Source of the DNA: Liolophura sinensis
Taxonomy: Eukaryota; Mollusca; Polyplacophora; Chitonida; Chitonidae
Length of the DNA stretch: 64,000 bases
Direction of reading: 5' to 3'
Assembly: GCF_032854445.1 (NCBI RefSeq)
Contig: NC_088307.1
Location: 21,154,017-21,218,016, forward strand
In this document: piece by piece, positions 34,803 through 50,690 of the stretch
Position numbering within the stretch: the stretch's first letter is position 1
Layout of the letters: every line of letters starts with the position of its first letter
Notes under the pieces: model-generated
Seen by the model: only the letters and a program-made list of their open reading frames with translations
Told to the model about the DNA's origin: nothing
Databases searched by the model: none
Translations under genes and position numbers: made by a program

Positions 34803-35027
34803 TCAAAACTAAGAACTACAATTTGGAAGAATGATGCAACATTTTCAGTTTAAACTACTATTTCAGTTTAAACTGTACTTTAATCTACTTGACCAGTTAA
34901 TGTTGGTCTCTGCCAGACGCAGACCACAAGTCATAAACTCCTTAAAACTAGGCCATATACTACCGGGCATTCATAAAACTTCACTTGAAAGCCCAACTAG
35001 TCAGAATACAGATCGCTGTTTTATGAC

Positions 35028-35165
35028 ATTCAAGAATATTAAACTTGTACGATGACGGCCAGTATTATGGTGGGAGGAAACTGGGTTAAGCCCAGTTGAA
35101 ACACCAGACTATACACAGGTTGCTTGCAGACCATCAAACTTATGACTGGAGAGGATGGCAGAAAA
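35028..35165 (-). mobile_element. SINE family A fragment
   Basis: TTCAAGAATATTAAACTTGT, ACGGCCAGTATTATGGTGGG, CACAGGTTGCTTGCAGACC. Confidence 0.75.
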
Positions 35166-35344
35166 AGCTGCACTTAATGGAGAAGAAAACTTAAAAACAT
35201 GACACTATAAGCTGAAAAGAGCACATTTTTTTTCTATCTGGTGGTGCCTGCTGCATAATTTTGCCATTTTTCCTTGCCATACACGTAAAGCCTGAAAACC
35301 GCAAAGCTGGCATAGATCGCTGAATCCATTGCGTCCACCATCTT

Positions 35345-37060
35345 TAACACCCTGTAATTTATGCTGGGGATGTGTTGCCTCTCAGCCAAAGACATTTGTT
35401 AAAACTGCCGGCTTGCTCGAGTAAACTCGGAACCTGCGTCCAACATTCCGGTTTCTAAATCATCAAGCGGAAAACGAACTGTACGATTTGCTACCTTCTG
35501 TGAAGATAAGTTCTACCAGAAATGTACGAACTGCACTTCGACTGTTTCTGACACCAATTCTCCTCCTAACACAGACGACTTCAGGACTAGTTCTAAGGCA
35601 AAATGAAGTCACCCATAGCAGATTTTGGCAGTGACTTTATTTATAATTTGTCAACTTGAAGTACATATTAGAATTTTCTTTACGGGTTGCACCTTTGAGA
35701 AAAAGCATACTCTTTTCAATGGTATTTGATATTTAAATTTTCTTTTCCTTTCAACTAATAGTGATGGCAATGGTGAGAGGCTCTTAGATTGTGATGCGCT
35801 AGCACACTAACCACTAGGCCAACATCAGGCTACAGACTTCATTCCCCCCACCCCTTGACAAAATATTCCCCACCTGTCAATTTCTATGAATCAAAATATT
35901 CTTGCAAGGCCTACCACATATCTATATAGATATCCTATCTATTTTTGTTTCCCTGTCACTGCCAGGGCATTTCTTATCCCCTGCCCAAACATCGGAGCTC
36001 ATTATTTCATTCTTTTGTTAGAAACTGCCATAACATTAATATGAAATAATGACACATGTTCTGCTGCTCTTAACGATTATCCAAAATATTAGGGCAGGAA
36101 ACAAGGAATCAAACGTCACTAGCCTACACTAAAACCCATGCAAGGCACCATATGATACTGTCTGTACACATTTAGGGATTCTTTTAAAACTAGTAAAATA
36201 CACAAACTGTGCCAACTTAAAAATGGCTGTACTGTCTCAGAATTGGTGATTGGTGAATCATCATGATCATTCAGAATGAATTCTTCATAGACAAGTTAGC
36301 CACGGCGATTTCAAAAGTTGATGCTGATGCTCTACTTGAAATGAAATTTACGAAAAAAAAATAACTAAAAAAACAAACAAACCATAAAATAGTAACTGAT
36401 TCTGGAGGCATGGTATCTCTGATGATATACAACCAGATATATACCATCAACCCGGCTTGTCTCACATTTCGAACACACGAAAGATACTTGACTTTTTACT
36501 GGGCCTTCATGAACATCTTGAGCATACCTCGTCCGATTTTGTAGGGCTCCTTGCTTTTATCAACACCAATCCAGTCAATAATAAGATTTGTTCAATTTAC
36601 ATTTAAGCTTTATGCCATTGAATAATGCACAATGAATGTGACTCTAACTTTATTTAGGTGAAACATAAAAGTATAAACAACTTTATCTCGAAAAGAAAAT
36701 CGGAACCATTCGCATACGAATGGTGGGACACGCGTGATCTATAGGCGGTGAAGTATCAGGTGCGAGTTTGGACTTAACTCAGAGAGAGAAAAACAAAATA
36801 CGAATTTGATAAACCCTGCCGAATGTTCTGAACCGTTCTTTTGGTAATGTACTGTACAGTGAACATCGATTATCGGATAAGACAACATATTTTGACTCAC
36901 ACCTCACCTCTCTCGGTGCACGGATCTTTCTCGAGTGGTACCTTCTCGAACCACGTGCGTTCTACTCAAGATAAGTTATCCTAACGACTGAATGTAACAA
37001 TCCCATTCATTGGCTGGCAGACTGAAGTCTCCAAACGGAAATTTCACAATAAGGTTTACT
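35345..37060 (-). other. Probable first intron or promoter region of snoRNA host
   Basis: No conserved exon recognised. A short ATG-initiated segment at 35283-35341 ends at a possible GTATGG donor, but its reality is uncertain. Confidence 0.35.
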
Positions 37061-37067
37061 CTCGTAC

Positions 37068-37088
37068 CCTACAAACGGTAGGAAAAGG
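37068..37088 (-). promoter_or_regulatory. Candidate 5'TOP first exon of snoRNA host
   Basis: On the minus strand a CCCTTTTCCTACC tract is followed 20 bases on by a GTACGA donor. 5'TOP starts with very short first exons are typical of snoRNA host genes. Position is by eye only. Confidence 0.3.
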
Positions 37089-37306
37089 GAAATAAATCGT
37101 TTCAGATGATTCTTTTCTTTGATTTTACGTTTTTATTGCGCATAATTTACATGGAAAATTAGAGGTTTGGCTAAAAATCTGGACCACAAAACACTTCCGG
37201 GCGATAATTTTTAGCCAATGGACGTCCTTGTAGTGTACTTGTTGTCTTAAGTTGTAAAGTCGTAAATTCCTCGGTCTTGTTCATGGGTTTGCTTTCGTTT
37301 TCTGGC

Positions 37307-37313
37307 TGACGTG
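37307..37313 (+). promoter_or_regulatory. TGACGTG, ATF6/CRE-like site
   Basis: TGACGTG upstream of the BiP start, with further TGACGT cores near 37350 and 37367. These resemble ATF6 or CREB/ATF4 sites used in BiP promoters. Confidence 0.45.
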
Positions 37314-37451
37314 TTTTTGTTTTTCATACCCCAGCTGTTTTCGGGGACAATGACGTCTCGTTAAAGATGACGTTGCACTCGGAGTTAAAAACAGCGTAAA
37401 AGCGTGAGTGAAACGTGTCGAATCGAGGAAATGGCTAGACTCACACCTTGA

Positions 37452-37470
37452 CCAATCAAATATCGCCACT
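37452..37470 (+). promoter_or_regulatory. ERSE-like element (one mismatch)
   Basis: CCAAT, nine bases, then CCACT. It differs from the ER stress element CCAAT-N9-CCACG in the last base and lies 33 bp upstream of a perfect copy. Confidence 0.6.
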
Positions 37471-37484
37471 TTTCCTTAGGCTGG

Positions 37485-37503
37485 CCAATCAGCGCTCGCC
37501 ACG
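37485..37503 (+). promoter_or_regulatory. Perfect ER stress response element
   Basis: CCAAT-N9-CCACG exactly, with a GC-containing spacer, about 175 bp upstream of the first splice donor of the BiP gene. In animals NF-Y binds CCAAT and ATF6/XBP1 the CCACG half, inducing BiP under unfolded-protein stress. Confidence 0.85.
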
Positions 37504-37539
37504 CAGATAAGTACGCTACAAGACAGCATGTACCGTGTG

Positions 37540-37678
37540 AGTACTGCATTTACATCCAGAAAGAAGTCGACGAGGTAGATCAACTGTGGAAATTTAGGAG
37601 CTTTTACAGCGAGGTCAAGAGTTGTCGTTGTATTAATTTGTCATACACATACGTACAAAGGAAAGAGAACATCATTTG
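37540..37678 (+). other. BiP 5' untranslated exon (approximate)
   Basis: A GTAAGT donor at 37679 follows sequence lacking a usable frame. The next acceptor is at 38519-38520, two bases before the ATG. The transcription start is not fixed. Confidence 0.6.
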
Positions 37679-38522
37679 GTAAGTAAGATGATAGTTGTGA
37701 TAGATCTAGTGCGTTTAATCTGAAGAATTGTTTTAATATTTGACAGCGTACCGGCGGGATGCAAATCGCACCACATGACATTCCCACGTGTGGAAGACTT
37801 TGACAAATGTGGCATTTTGATCAGTGGTATCACACTTCATCAGAAACTGCGAACTGCTCCTTGCATTTTCTTGCCTGTAGTTTTCGTTTATATGTAATTT
37901 TCTGACTTTATTTTAGAAACTTGAATGGCTTTATGAAGATGTTAATTTCACGATCTTCATATTTTTTCAACTTACATACTAGGGAGGTTAGTCTTCTGGA
38001 TCAGTTTGAGCAAGTACACGTATCACTAATGAATCAAGGAACTTTCAATGTTATCACTGAACTGCGAGGTGTCCAAAAAAGATGATCTAATTTTATAGAT
38101 GTATTGGGAAAAGGGCGTAGCAACTTGTACATGAAAGCCAGCAGTCCAGTTACCAAGTCTAGATGTGATATTTAGGAAATTTGCCAATAACTCTCAATTT
38201 TATGGTTATCTTAGTATATTTAGATTTTTATAGGTGTTACTACTTCACATGGTTTAATGCAGTTTAGTCCTCCTCCTGCATTTATAGGTTTATTGGTATT
38301 GCTAGATTACTAGTTCAAATTACCATCTCTGCCGAATTTTGGGGAATTTGAAAGTTGGTTGATATCATGTGGTAGTGTAGATTCATGGAAGACCCAGCTT
38401 TTCGCAATGAACTATTGAAAAGGGGCTCATTAACTAACAAAAGAACAGACCTGCAGTGTGGTCTTTACAGTTGCTTACATTTTGTTTAATTCAGCGTTTC
38501 ATTAACTTTGTTCTTGTCAGAA

Positions 38523-43227
<4,705 letters not shown>

Positions 43228-43284
43228 AGACTAAATTCTATAGAGGATATTTATAAATTGGTCTTTTTGTGTTTTTTTTGATTG

Positions 43285-43400
43285 GGATGGGTTTGTGGGG
43301 GAAAGGGTGTGACGTGAGGGATAAATGTGTGGGGTTGGGATTTGGGAAAGGGAGAGGATATGGGGGGGGGGGGGTAACTCTGGGAGGGTCAGGGGACATA
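43285..43400 (+). repeat. G-rich tract in BiP 3'UTR
   Basis: Many GGG or longer runs, including twelve consecutive G's, begin about 60 bp after the stop codon. It could form G-quadruplex in mRNA. Confidence 0.8.
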
Positions 43401-43730
43401 GACATTATTTCAACAATTTTTGTTACGAAAGTGTTCAAAAGAGCGACTGGTTGTTGTTTGTTGTACATAAGTTTGTATATATCTGAAAACGAATCATGAT
43501 GTTGTAAATCTGTTCTGTACTGGACTGAAAAACATACACATTCATGTTCCTAGCTCTCTGTGCTTTGTAGATAAAGTTCAAGTCTTACAAAAAATGTAAT
43601 CAGCATGTAACGTATGTGTACCACAGCTAAAAACCGTTCCTACAAAGGCTGTAGAGATAATTTATATTTCTGATACAGAATTGTCATTTCGTTGTAAAAA
43701 AAAAAAACCAAAACATCTGATCATTTCAAC

Positions 43731-43736
43731 ATTAAA
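43731..43736 (+). other. Candidate BiP poly(A) signal
   Basis: ATTAAA about 500 bp after the stop, in an AT-rich 3'UTR, the first good signal downstream. Confidence 0.55.
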
Positions 43737-43804
43737 ATGTCATTCATACGAAATATCTCAATTGATGTCTGTTTACTTTTTAATTAAATATGGTTTATTT
43801 ATTT

Positions 43805-44240
43805 AATATTTGATTGGGTTAACATCCCATCAAGAATATTGTGACTCAGTGGATGGCAGCCCATTTTATGAAGGAAACGGGGCCTCCGTGGCTCAGTCGG
43901 TTAGCGCGCTAGCGCAGCGTAATGACCCAGGAGCCTCTCACCAATGCGGTCGATGTGAGTTCAAGTCCAGCTCATGCTGTCTTCCTCTCCGGCCGTAAGT
44001 GGGAAGGTCTGGCACCAACTTGCAGATGGTCGTGGGTTTCCCCCGAGCTCTGCCCGGTTTCCACCCACCATAATGCTGGCCGCCGTCGTATAAGTGAAAT
44101 ATTCTTGAGTACGGCGTAAAACACCGATCAAATAAATAAATAAATATGAAGGAAACAATGGATGCCAAAGTAAACCACAAGCCTTGGGCATGGAGCTAAC
44201 AAACTTAACAGGTGTGGAGTGTAGGCTTGCTGGTCATATT
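43805..44240 (+). mobile_element. Repeat family D copy split by a SINE
   Basis: Left part 43805-43866 and right part 44145-44240 (AAACCACAAGCCTTGGGCAT, GCTAACAAACTTAACA) are separated by SINE 43879-44144. Family D is therefore older than this SINE insertion. Confidence 0.6.
43879..44144 (+). mobile_element. SINE family A, full length with 12-bp target duplication
   Basis: TATGAAGGAAAC occurs at 43867-43878 and 44145-44156. The element has A box TGGCTCAGTCGG, B box GAGTTCAAGTCC, a conserved body ending AGTACGGCGTAAAACACC, and AAAT tail units. It is a good reference copy for the family. Confidence 0.96.
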
Positions 44241-44689
44241 GGTGAAAAATAAGGAGCCTGCGTGAAATGATGGCTCCTTAGAGATGAGAGGTTGCAAATG
44301 TCCTCGTGATCGTTGGTGACTTAAACTTACAAGGCAGGATTAAAGTGGGTTAATCTTAATCCCTTGTCCGAGGATGGGAAATACCAAGTACAGTATAAAT
44401 CCACAAAAGTAGTTCAAGCTTCTGTGATAAGCATGAGGTGCATGATTGAATTATCTACGTAAAGGTTTTTTTTCAATTTTGGGGGATGTTTCCGTGCGTT
44501 CCAGAATATTTCACTTGTACCACAGCAGTAATAACATGTCCTGATTTACAATTACCTAACTCTGGTTTAACCTAAGCCTTCGAAGATCAATAATGAAACT
44601 GGACTATGTAATAGGTTGGATTATGAGATGGTTTTGGTTTGAAGAAACCAGAGTAAACCACCTATCTTTGGCGACTGATTATAAAAAAA
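44241..44689. other. Spacer, no gene recognised
   Basis: Low-complexity and unique sequence between two SINE insertions. Confidence 0.5.
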
Positions 44690-45090
44690 ACTATTCTATG
44701 TTTGACCTACCCACGTTCATTAGCTTGGAGATTGGCTGGCCATGTTCCCTGCTTAGCGTCTGCTTCGGGAGCAGTAGATCCACGATCAATCCTGGGTCGA
44801 GTCACACCTAAGGCTTTAAAAGTGGAAGTTGTAACTTCCTTGCTTGGCGTTCAGCATGAAAGGGATAGTGCAACGACTGGTTGACCCGTATCAGTATAAT
44901 GGCTGGGGGCCTTACTTGCCTTCAGTAAGTCTTCTCAGTGAAGCAGCACCAGATAAAAGAGCGGTGGAAATCCGTCCTGCTACAAGGAGACACATCACAT
45001 ATAATGTAAGGATTCCATATGAGGATTCAGTCATATGACTAAAAAATTGTTGAGTACAACATTAAACCCCAACCACTCGCTCACTCACTC
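44690..45090 (+). mobile_element. SINE family B, longer copy
   Basis: Carries a tRNA-like head with CTGGGTCGAGTCAC (B-box-like) at about 44791-44804, missing from the 13.0 kb copy, then the shared body and CTCACTCACTC tail. Confidence 0.82.
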
Positions 45091-45492
45091 CCAGCTTCGC
45101 TTCCTCATTAAACATGCATTTCTGAATGATGAAAATGAAACCAATCTCAGATTTAACATGTACATCATAAAGGCCAAAGACTTGTGGATAACATGTTCTT
45201 GGCATCAAATTCAAGGCCTTGAAAATGATGGAAGCTGGAGAATATTGAAAATTCCCAGAGTGGGATTGAACCCGTGCCTCTGCACAATGACATAGCCATT
45301 ATAAGGCAAATACCTTTACCACATGTTCTCCCAAATGGGATGTGATGATTGATTGAAACAGGACTAAGTGTACCAGTCCCAGTGGTCATTGATGTTTTAG
45401 GCTGGAATTCAGATTTAAATTGTGGTGGGAGGGTATAATGTACAAATTACATGTCCAAGGCTGATTCTGAATCTGCACCTCATGTGTTACCG

Positions 45493-45662
45493 CATGCTGC
45501 CTTCCTTTCCGGCCGTAAGTGGGAAGGTCTGTCAGCAACCTGCGGATGGTCGTGGGTTTCCCCCTGGCTCTGCCCAGTTTCCTCCCACCATAATGCTGGC
45601 CGCCGTCGTATAAGTGAAATATTCTTGAGCGCGGCGTAAAGCAGCAAATAAATAAATAAATC
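45493..45662 (+). mobile_element. SINE family A, 5'-truncated
   Basis: Begins within GCTGCCTTCCTTTCCGGCCG and runs to the AAAT tail; well conserved. Confidence 0.93.
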
Positions 45663-47335
45663 ATGTGTCACCATAATACATAAAACAAATAAGCAAAGCT
45701 GATATAGATTACTTTATTCACACAAATCTGTATACATGAACATCACACCTGACCATGGCTTTACAAAGAGGCATTTACTGTGGGTTGTAATTACAAGATG
45801 TAGATGACATAAAAAGTCAAATAATATTAACACATATCTGACTTTTGGTAAAATGATTCCAGACAAAAATCAGAACAGCGGGCAACTTACCTCATACAAG
45901 TTAACTTCAACTTGGATAGTTTAAAACAGCTTCATTTGTTCAGCTGACCTTGTATTAGTTGTAAGGACTCCTGTACATTTTGAGCATATAGAAAAATACA
46001 TTTATAATTTACAGGCAATAATAATAACCCAGAATCAAATGCACATGTATCAACAAATCAGATCATAGGTCTGGTATAGTTTATTCCCATTGTCCCAAAT
46101 AAAGCGAACTTGGAAATTTCCTTAAAGCTGTTGCAATAATTATATCATAGAAGTGAATTGGTAATTCTGTAAGGCCTCTAAACGTACTGTACTCACAGAA
46201 TTGTACACATGGATGTGTTTTCTTGAAGAATCCAGATTTAAACATTGCTTTAAGCCTAGTTTATAATAACTGTAAATGCAACTTGGGAAAGCAACAAAAA
46301 TATACATCCCTAACAAAACTAAAAGTACCTTTATAAGATAAAACAAATCTCCCAGAATCGTGGGGAAAATGAGAGGTCAAAATTTTAAGACAAATACAGT
46401 GATGAAATACAGTAATGGAAAAATATAATTTCATAGCCTCATCTTAAAACAAGAAAACAAAAACCCATCAAACTGATACCACTAAAGATGATTCATAGAT
46501 ATTTCCTCCTACCCAATCTAACAAAGGAAAATTCACAACACATATGCTTGAAGGTGAAAGACCTCTGTAGTCCACAGTTTATACAGAATTATGCCTTCAA
46601 CATAGCATACATGATTTGTTATTACTCACACGATTTGAAAATGATTATTGTACTGAAAATATCACATAAAACTATAGCATTATTGGCATTACAAATGACC
46701 TTGGCATTTTACAAGCATACAGTTCTTGATGAAAATAAAAATGGGTGAAGAAACCTTACCTACTGATAAATACAGATATATATTTGCACCTTTTCACTTC
46801 TTACAACTATACATCTCTTCGACTCACACAACTAAATATTTTCATCCCCACATTCTTTCCACACCCTTTCTGAATGCATAACATGAGTCAAATATTTACA
46901 AAATGCGACTATTGTTTTCACTGGTCACAGCATTTTCATTCAAGTAAAATTCGAGTCAAATGAAGTAAATCATGCAAGGTATCAAGTCCCCATCATGTTT
47001 TACCTTCCAACCCCCAAATTCATTCCATAGAAAAAGGAATATTTTGTCAAAAATAACTTTACACGTACAAAGTCTTAGCTAACGTGTTAGCTCTAAAACG
47101 TCAAATGATAAATATTTCACAAAGCAATATCACTAGTGAATATATACAGTAAATGTACTCAAGCACAAATTCACCTGCGAAAGTTTTCAAGAAGACACGG
47201 GGAATTTTAATTTTAATTTTAATCGGAAGTAAGCCCTGTATTTAAAAGTTTATACCTCAGTCATACAGAATATAAGTGAACATATCCTAACAGTGATACA
47301 CATGCAGGAAGTTAATGTCCGTAATTCTTCATTGA

Positions 47336-47513
47336 TTTGTTTATTTATTTATTTATTTGATTGGTGTTTTACGCCGTACTGTAGAATATTTCACTTATAT
47401 GACGGTGGCCAGCATTATGATGGGAGGAAACCGGGCAGAGCCCAGGGGAAACCCGCAACCATCCGCAGGTTGCTGCCAGACCTTCCCACGTACGGCCGGA
47501 GAGGAAGCCGGCA
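47336..47513 (-). mobile_element. SINE family A, partial
   Basis: TTTATT tail units, GATTGGTGTTTTACGCCGTA, ATATGACGGTGGCCAGC, ending at ACGGCCGGAGAGGAAGCC; the tRNA head is missing. Confidence 0.93.
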
Positions 47514-48096
47514 ATTCTTCATTGAAAGCTACACTGTATTAAACCACTGACCTCCATGATCAAATAAAAAAAACAACACCAGAAAAAAATGTATGATAAT
47601 AAGTTACATTTTTTGTTAATAGTAGTCACAAAGAATATACAAACCTTTACATTTATACATAAATTACACTTCTTATTTAAGTTAGTATAAACATGTGAAC
47701 TGCAACAGATTGTTGATAACAATAATAACTTGGTTAAAGGGATACAGCATCTATGCACACTGGCAGACAATGGAGATATGGTTTCCTGGTTTAAATCCGT
47801 TGCGATTGAATAAATCTGCTATGCCTAAAAGCCTCGGGCAATACAGCCAGAGCTGGATTTGAACCTGCGACCTCAATGGTGTGGGAATCACCAACACAAC
47901 AGAGGTAGTCATGAAAGTCTCTACATGGAACTACCATATTTCACCTAGGTTTAGCTTTTTTTCAAGTTACGTGTTTGGCTTGATTCCGATTGTTTCATCC
48001 ACCTTCACACAGGGCCATTTTAGTGAGAGTTTTTTTTTGAGTGAGTGAGTGCTTCGGACATTCACAATTTAATACCAACGTTTTATCCTTAGAATA

Positions 48097-48107
<11 letters not shown>

Positions 48108-48135
<28 letters not shown>
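48108..48135. repeat. (AT)n microsatellite
   Basis: About 14 AT units after an A run. Confidence 0.9.
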
Positions 48136-48146
<11 letters not shown>

Positions 48147-48889
48147 TATACACACATAGCATCAGGACAGGTTATATGCAAACTGAAGTCACAAATTTCT
48201 ACAGTAGTACATCTTTTTGTACAGGTGTGCAGGTGCCTTCCAGGTGGGAAGATAATTCCGCATTATAAGGTGTAAATTCAAAAAATAATTCTAACCAGAT
48301 TCTCATTTATAATACTGAAACAATTTCACTTTGAATACACAGTTTTTGAGTTATATCACTACATTAACAGAGCGATATCCCAGTGCAATAGAAAATCACC
48401 GCTCTACAGCACAGTAGGGCCACTTGCTATCTTCTAACATGTGGCACTCATCTTCAGATCAAACTATAAGCAGAATTATCAATATTTTTGCAATGCTAGA
48501 AGCACAAATCCACTCAAAAAACCACGTCATTCTGAAGATCAAACTACCCTAAATTACTCAACCTTTTCAACCGCCTCTACAACCAGTATTTTGAAACATA
48601 CTGAGAGAGCTATGGGGTGTGGAAAACTAATCTGCACAGTTTTACAAAGCTTGCATCTTTAGTGGCACAAAGGAATCATTATAGCATCATTTTGCAAATA
48701 ACTGTATGCTTAAATTTCATGTATGCTTAAAAAGGGCATAAATGGTTGAAAAGGTTGAAGATAGTAAACTTGTTTAATTCATTTTCTATATTCTATACAT
48801 CACATCATGTTAAACCTGGCACACTGACCTTGATATGCCACACATCAATGAGGTCCCATCACCAAGGGACGCTACTCTATTGTCATGAC

Positions 48890-49015
48890 ATTATGGTGGG
48901 AGGAAACCCGACAGAGCCAGGTGGAAACTCGACAGAGCCAGGAGGAAACCCGACATAGCCAACTGGAAACCTGACAGAGCCAGGTGGAACCCGACAGAGC
49001 CAGGAGGAAACCTGA
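48890..49015. repeat. Minisatellite derived from SINE A
   Basis: About five units of GGAGGAAACCCGACAGAGCC, resembling the GGAAACCGGGCAGAGCCC segment of SINE A in reverse orientation. Confidence 0.8.
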
Positions 49016-49680
49016 CATGCCTAACATCCATAATAGAGAGGTGAATGATTTTTCTAAAATGTCAGCAGGAAATCTGTTCAACCTATATGCAAGAGTTTTG
49101 TTTCTGTTTTTGTCAAAGGTATCCTTTTAGCTGACATACCAGGAAACATCCACTGTCTGATTGCTTATAAAGCACACTGGAGAACGTCCTAAGCTCACTG
49201 CATACATGTACAGCACACACTTTTGTGAGAGATAAATATTCTGGCTAAATATCTTCAGTCTGCTTTCCGTATTGACAGACATATTTACAAGAGGCCGAAT
49301 TGGCCTGGAAACTTCTCCGCCCGCCACACTGATGCTGCAGGAATCAGTCTATACTCATTTCTCTGTATTCTGGCTTTTCACAATGATAGGAACTGAAAAA
49401 AAGAAAACAAAAACATTTAGATCCCACAACAAAACAAACTTGGATTTTCCATTTTCTTATTTCTTAGCGATAACTCGCCTATATTTGGTATTGCTTGAAG
49501 TGTTGCCTGTGAAAACACTTTCAAAAGGCTTTAAATGACACTTTTCATTCCAACACAGAATTTTTTCTGATCAGAAATTAATAATATGTCATCAAAACAG
49601 CTTTTATGTGGCCCTATAAGGTAGATGAAGCGATCAGAGTCAAGAAAAATGTGTCACTTGAAAAATGCTTCCAAAAATAG

Positions 49681-50175
49681 CACCAGCCAGAACTGTCTAT
49701 AGGCTTGTGCTTTGTAAGACAGTTAATATAGCACCAGCAATAACTGTCTATAGACCTGTGCTTTGTAAGACAGTTAATCTACCACCAGCAATAACTGTCT
49801 ATAGACCTGTGCTTTGTAAGACAGTTAATCTACCACCAGCAATAAACTGTCTATAGACCTGTGCTTTGTAAAACAGTTAATATACCACCAGCAATTACTG
49901 TCTATAGACCTGTGCTTTGTAAGACAGTTAATATACCACCAGCAATAACTGTCTATAGACCTGTTCTTTGTAAGACAGTTAATCTACCACCAGCAATAAC
50001 TGTCTATAGACCTGTGCTTTGTAAGACAGTTAATCTACCACCAGCAATAACTGTCTATAGACCTGTGCTTTGTAAGACAGTTAATCTACCACCAGCATAA
50101 CTGTCTATAGACCTGTGCTTTGTAAGACAGTTAATACATGACTGTCTATAGACTTGTGCTTTGTAAAACAGTTAA
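49681..50175. repeat. Minisatellite, 51 bp x about 10, with hairpin
   Basis: Each unit carries AACTGTCT and AGACAGTT 18 bases apart, a perfect 8-bp inverted repeat. The period is a multiple of three, so an accidental frame stays open. Confidence 0.94.
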
Positions 50176-50276
50176 TACATGATGTGACTGTATTTGGCCC
50201 AAAATTTCAACATCACTGTAAAGTGATTCCTTTTGCCATTTTCATTCTTAAGATTTCTATTGACCTTTGGAAGATG

Positions 50277-50555
50277 TTTTTTTTTTTTTTTTTTTTTTTT
50301 TTGATTGGTGTTTTACGCCGTACTCAAGAATATTTCACTTATACGACGGCGGCCAGCATTATGGTGGGTGGAAAACCGGGCAGAGCCCGGGGGAAACCCA
50401 CGACCATCCGCAGCTTGCTGGCAAACCTTCCCACGTACGGCCGGAGAGGAAGGCAGCATGAGCTGGTCTTGAACTCACAGCGACCGCATTGGTGAGAGGC
50501 TTCTGGGTCATTACGCTGCACTAGCGCGCTAACCGACTGAGCCACGGAGGCCCCC
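50277..50555 (-). mobile_element. SINE family A, full length, young
   Basis: Flanked by GGAAGATGTTT at 50269 and 50556. The tail is a pure T run of about 25 on this strand, the body matches the 43.9 kb copy closely, and the head GGGCCTCCGTGGCTCAG is complete. Confidence 0.96.
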
Positions 50556-50690
50556 GGAAGATGTTTTAAGCTTTGTTCTGGAAATTGAATGATACATGTA
50601 CATTGTACTTTATATTACTGGTAAAATACATTTATACTACCAAAAATCACATTTATGAGCCTCTGGAAGAATTGCAAATATAAGTAAAGA

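Larger units (their letters stand above)
26400..37088 (-). ncRNA. GAS5-like box C/D snoRNA host transcript unit
   Basis: At least six box C/D snoRNAs lie on the minus strand in one 7-kb stretch. Small exon-like segments with GT/AG borders fall where intronic snoRNAs expect them: 3' splice sites at 26431, 27972, 29861, 30973 and about 32622, each 63-90 nt downstream of a snoRNA. Candidate exons are 32958-32988, 32592-32621, 30910-30971, 29804-29859, 27945-27970, and one starting at 26429. Possible 5' segments end at donors at 34017 and 37067. Readable guides match 18S and 28S sites that in vertebrates are served by U44, U77/U80, U79 and U74, all encoded in GAS5 introns. A pyrimidine-rich start near 37088 could be a 5'TOP, as in GAS5. 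Exon calls are by eye; the product is probably non-coding, though short frames exist. Introns are swollen by minisatellites and SINE fragments. Confidence 0.65.
45695..50690 (-). other. Possible long 3'UTR of VAMP4
   Basis: Downstream of the VAMP4 stop (50691) on the minus strand there is no other exon until an AATAAA (minus strand, 45713-45718). The 5 kb between is AT-rich, with SINEs and two minisatellites. Its transcription is inference only; a nearer poly(A) site is possible. Confidence 0.3.

Noticed and set aside
27878-35341. A phase-consistent short protein across 34018, 32958-32988, 30910-30971 and 27878-27898
   Set aside because: The frames join, but an additional exon-like segment would stop the frame, no domain is recognised, and the snoRNAs explain the splice sites better as a non-coding host. 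Still possible for some isoform.
43961-44191. Frames encoding HLYDGGQHYGGWKPG-like peptides, recurring at several places
   Set aside because: These are translations of SINE family A and not a protein family.
49665-50100. Repeated frame with TVYRPVLCKTVN
   Set aside because: It arises from the 51-bp minisatellite, with no start context or domain.
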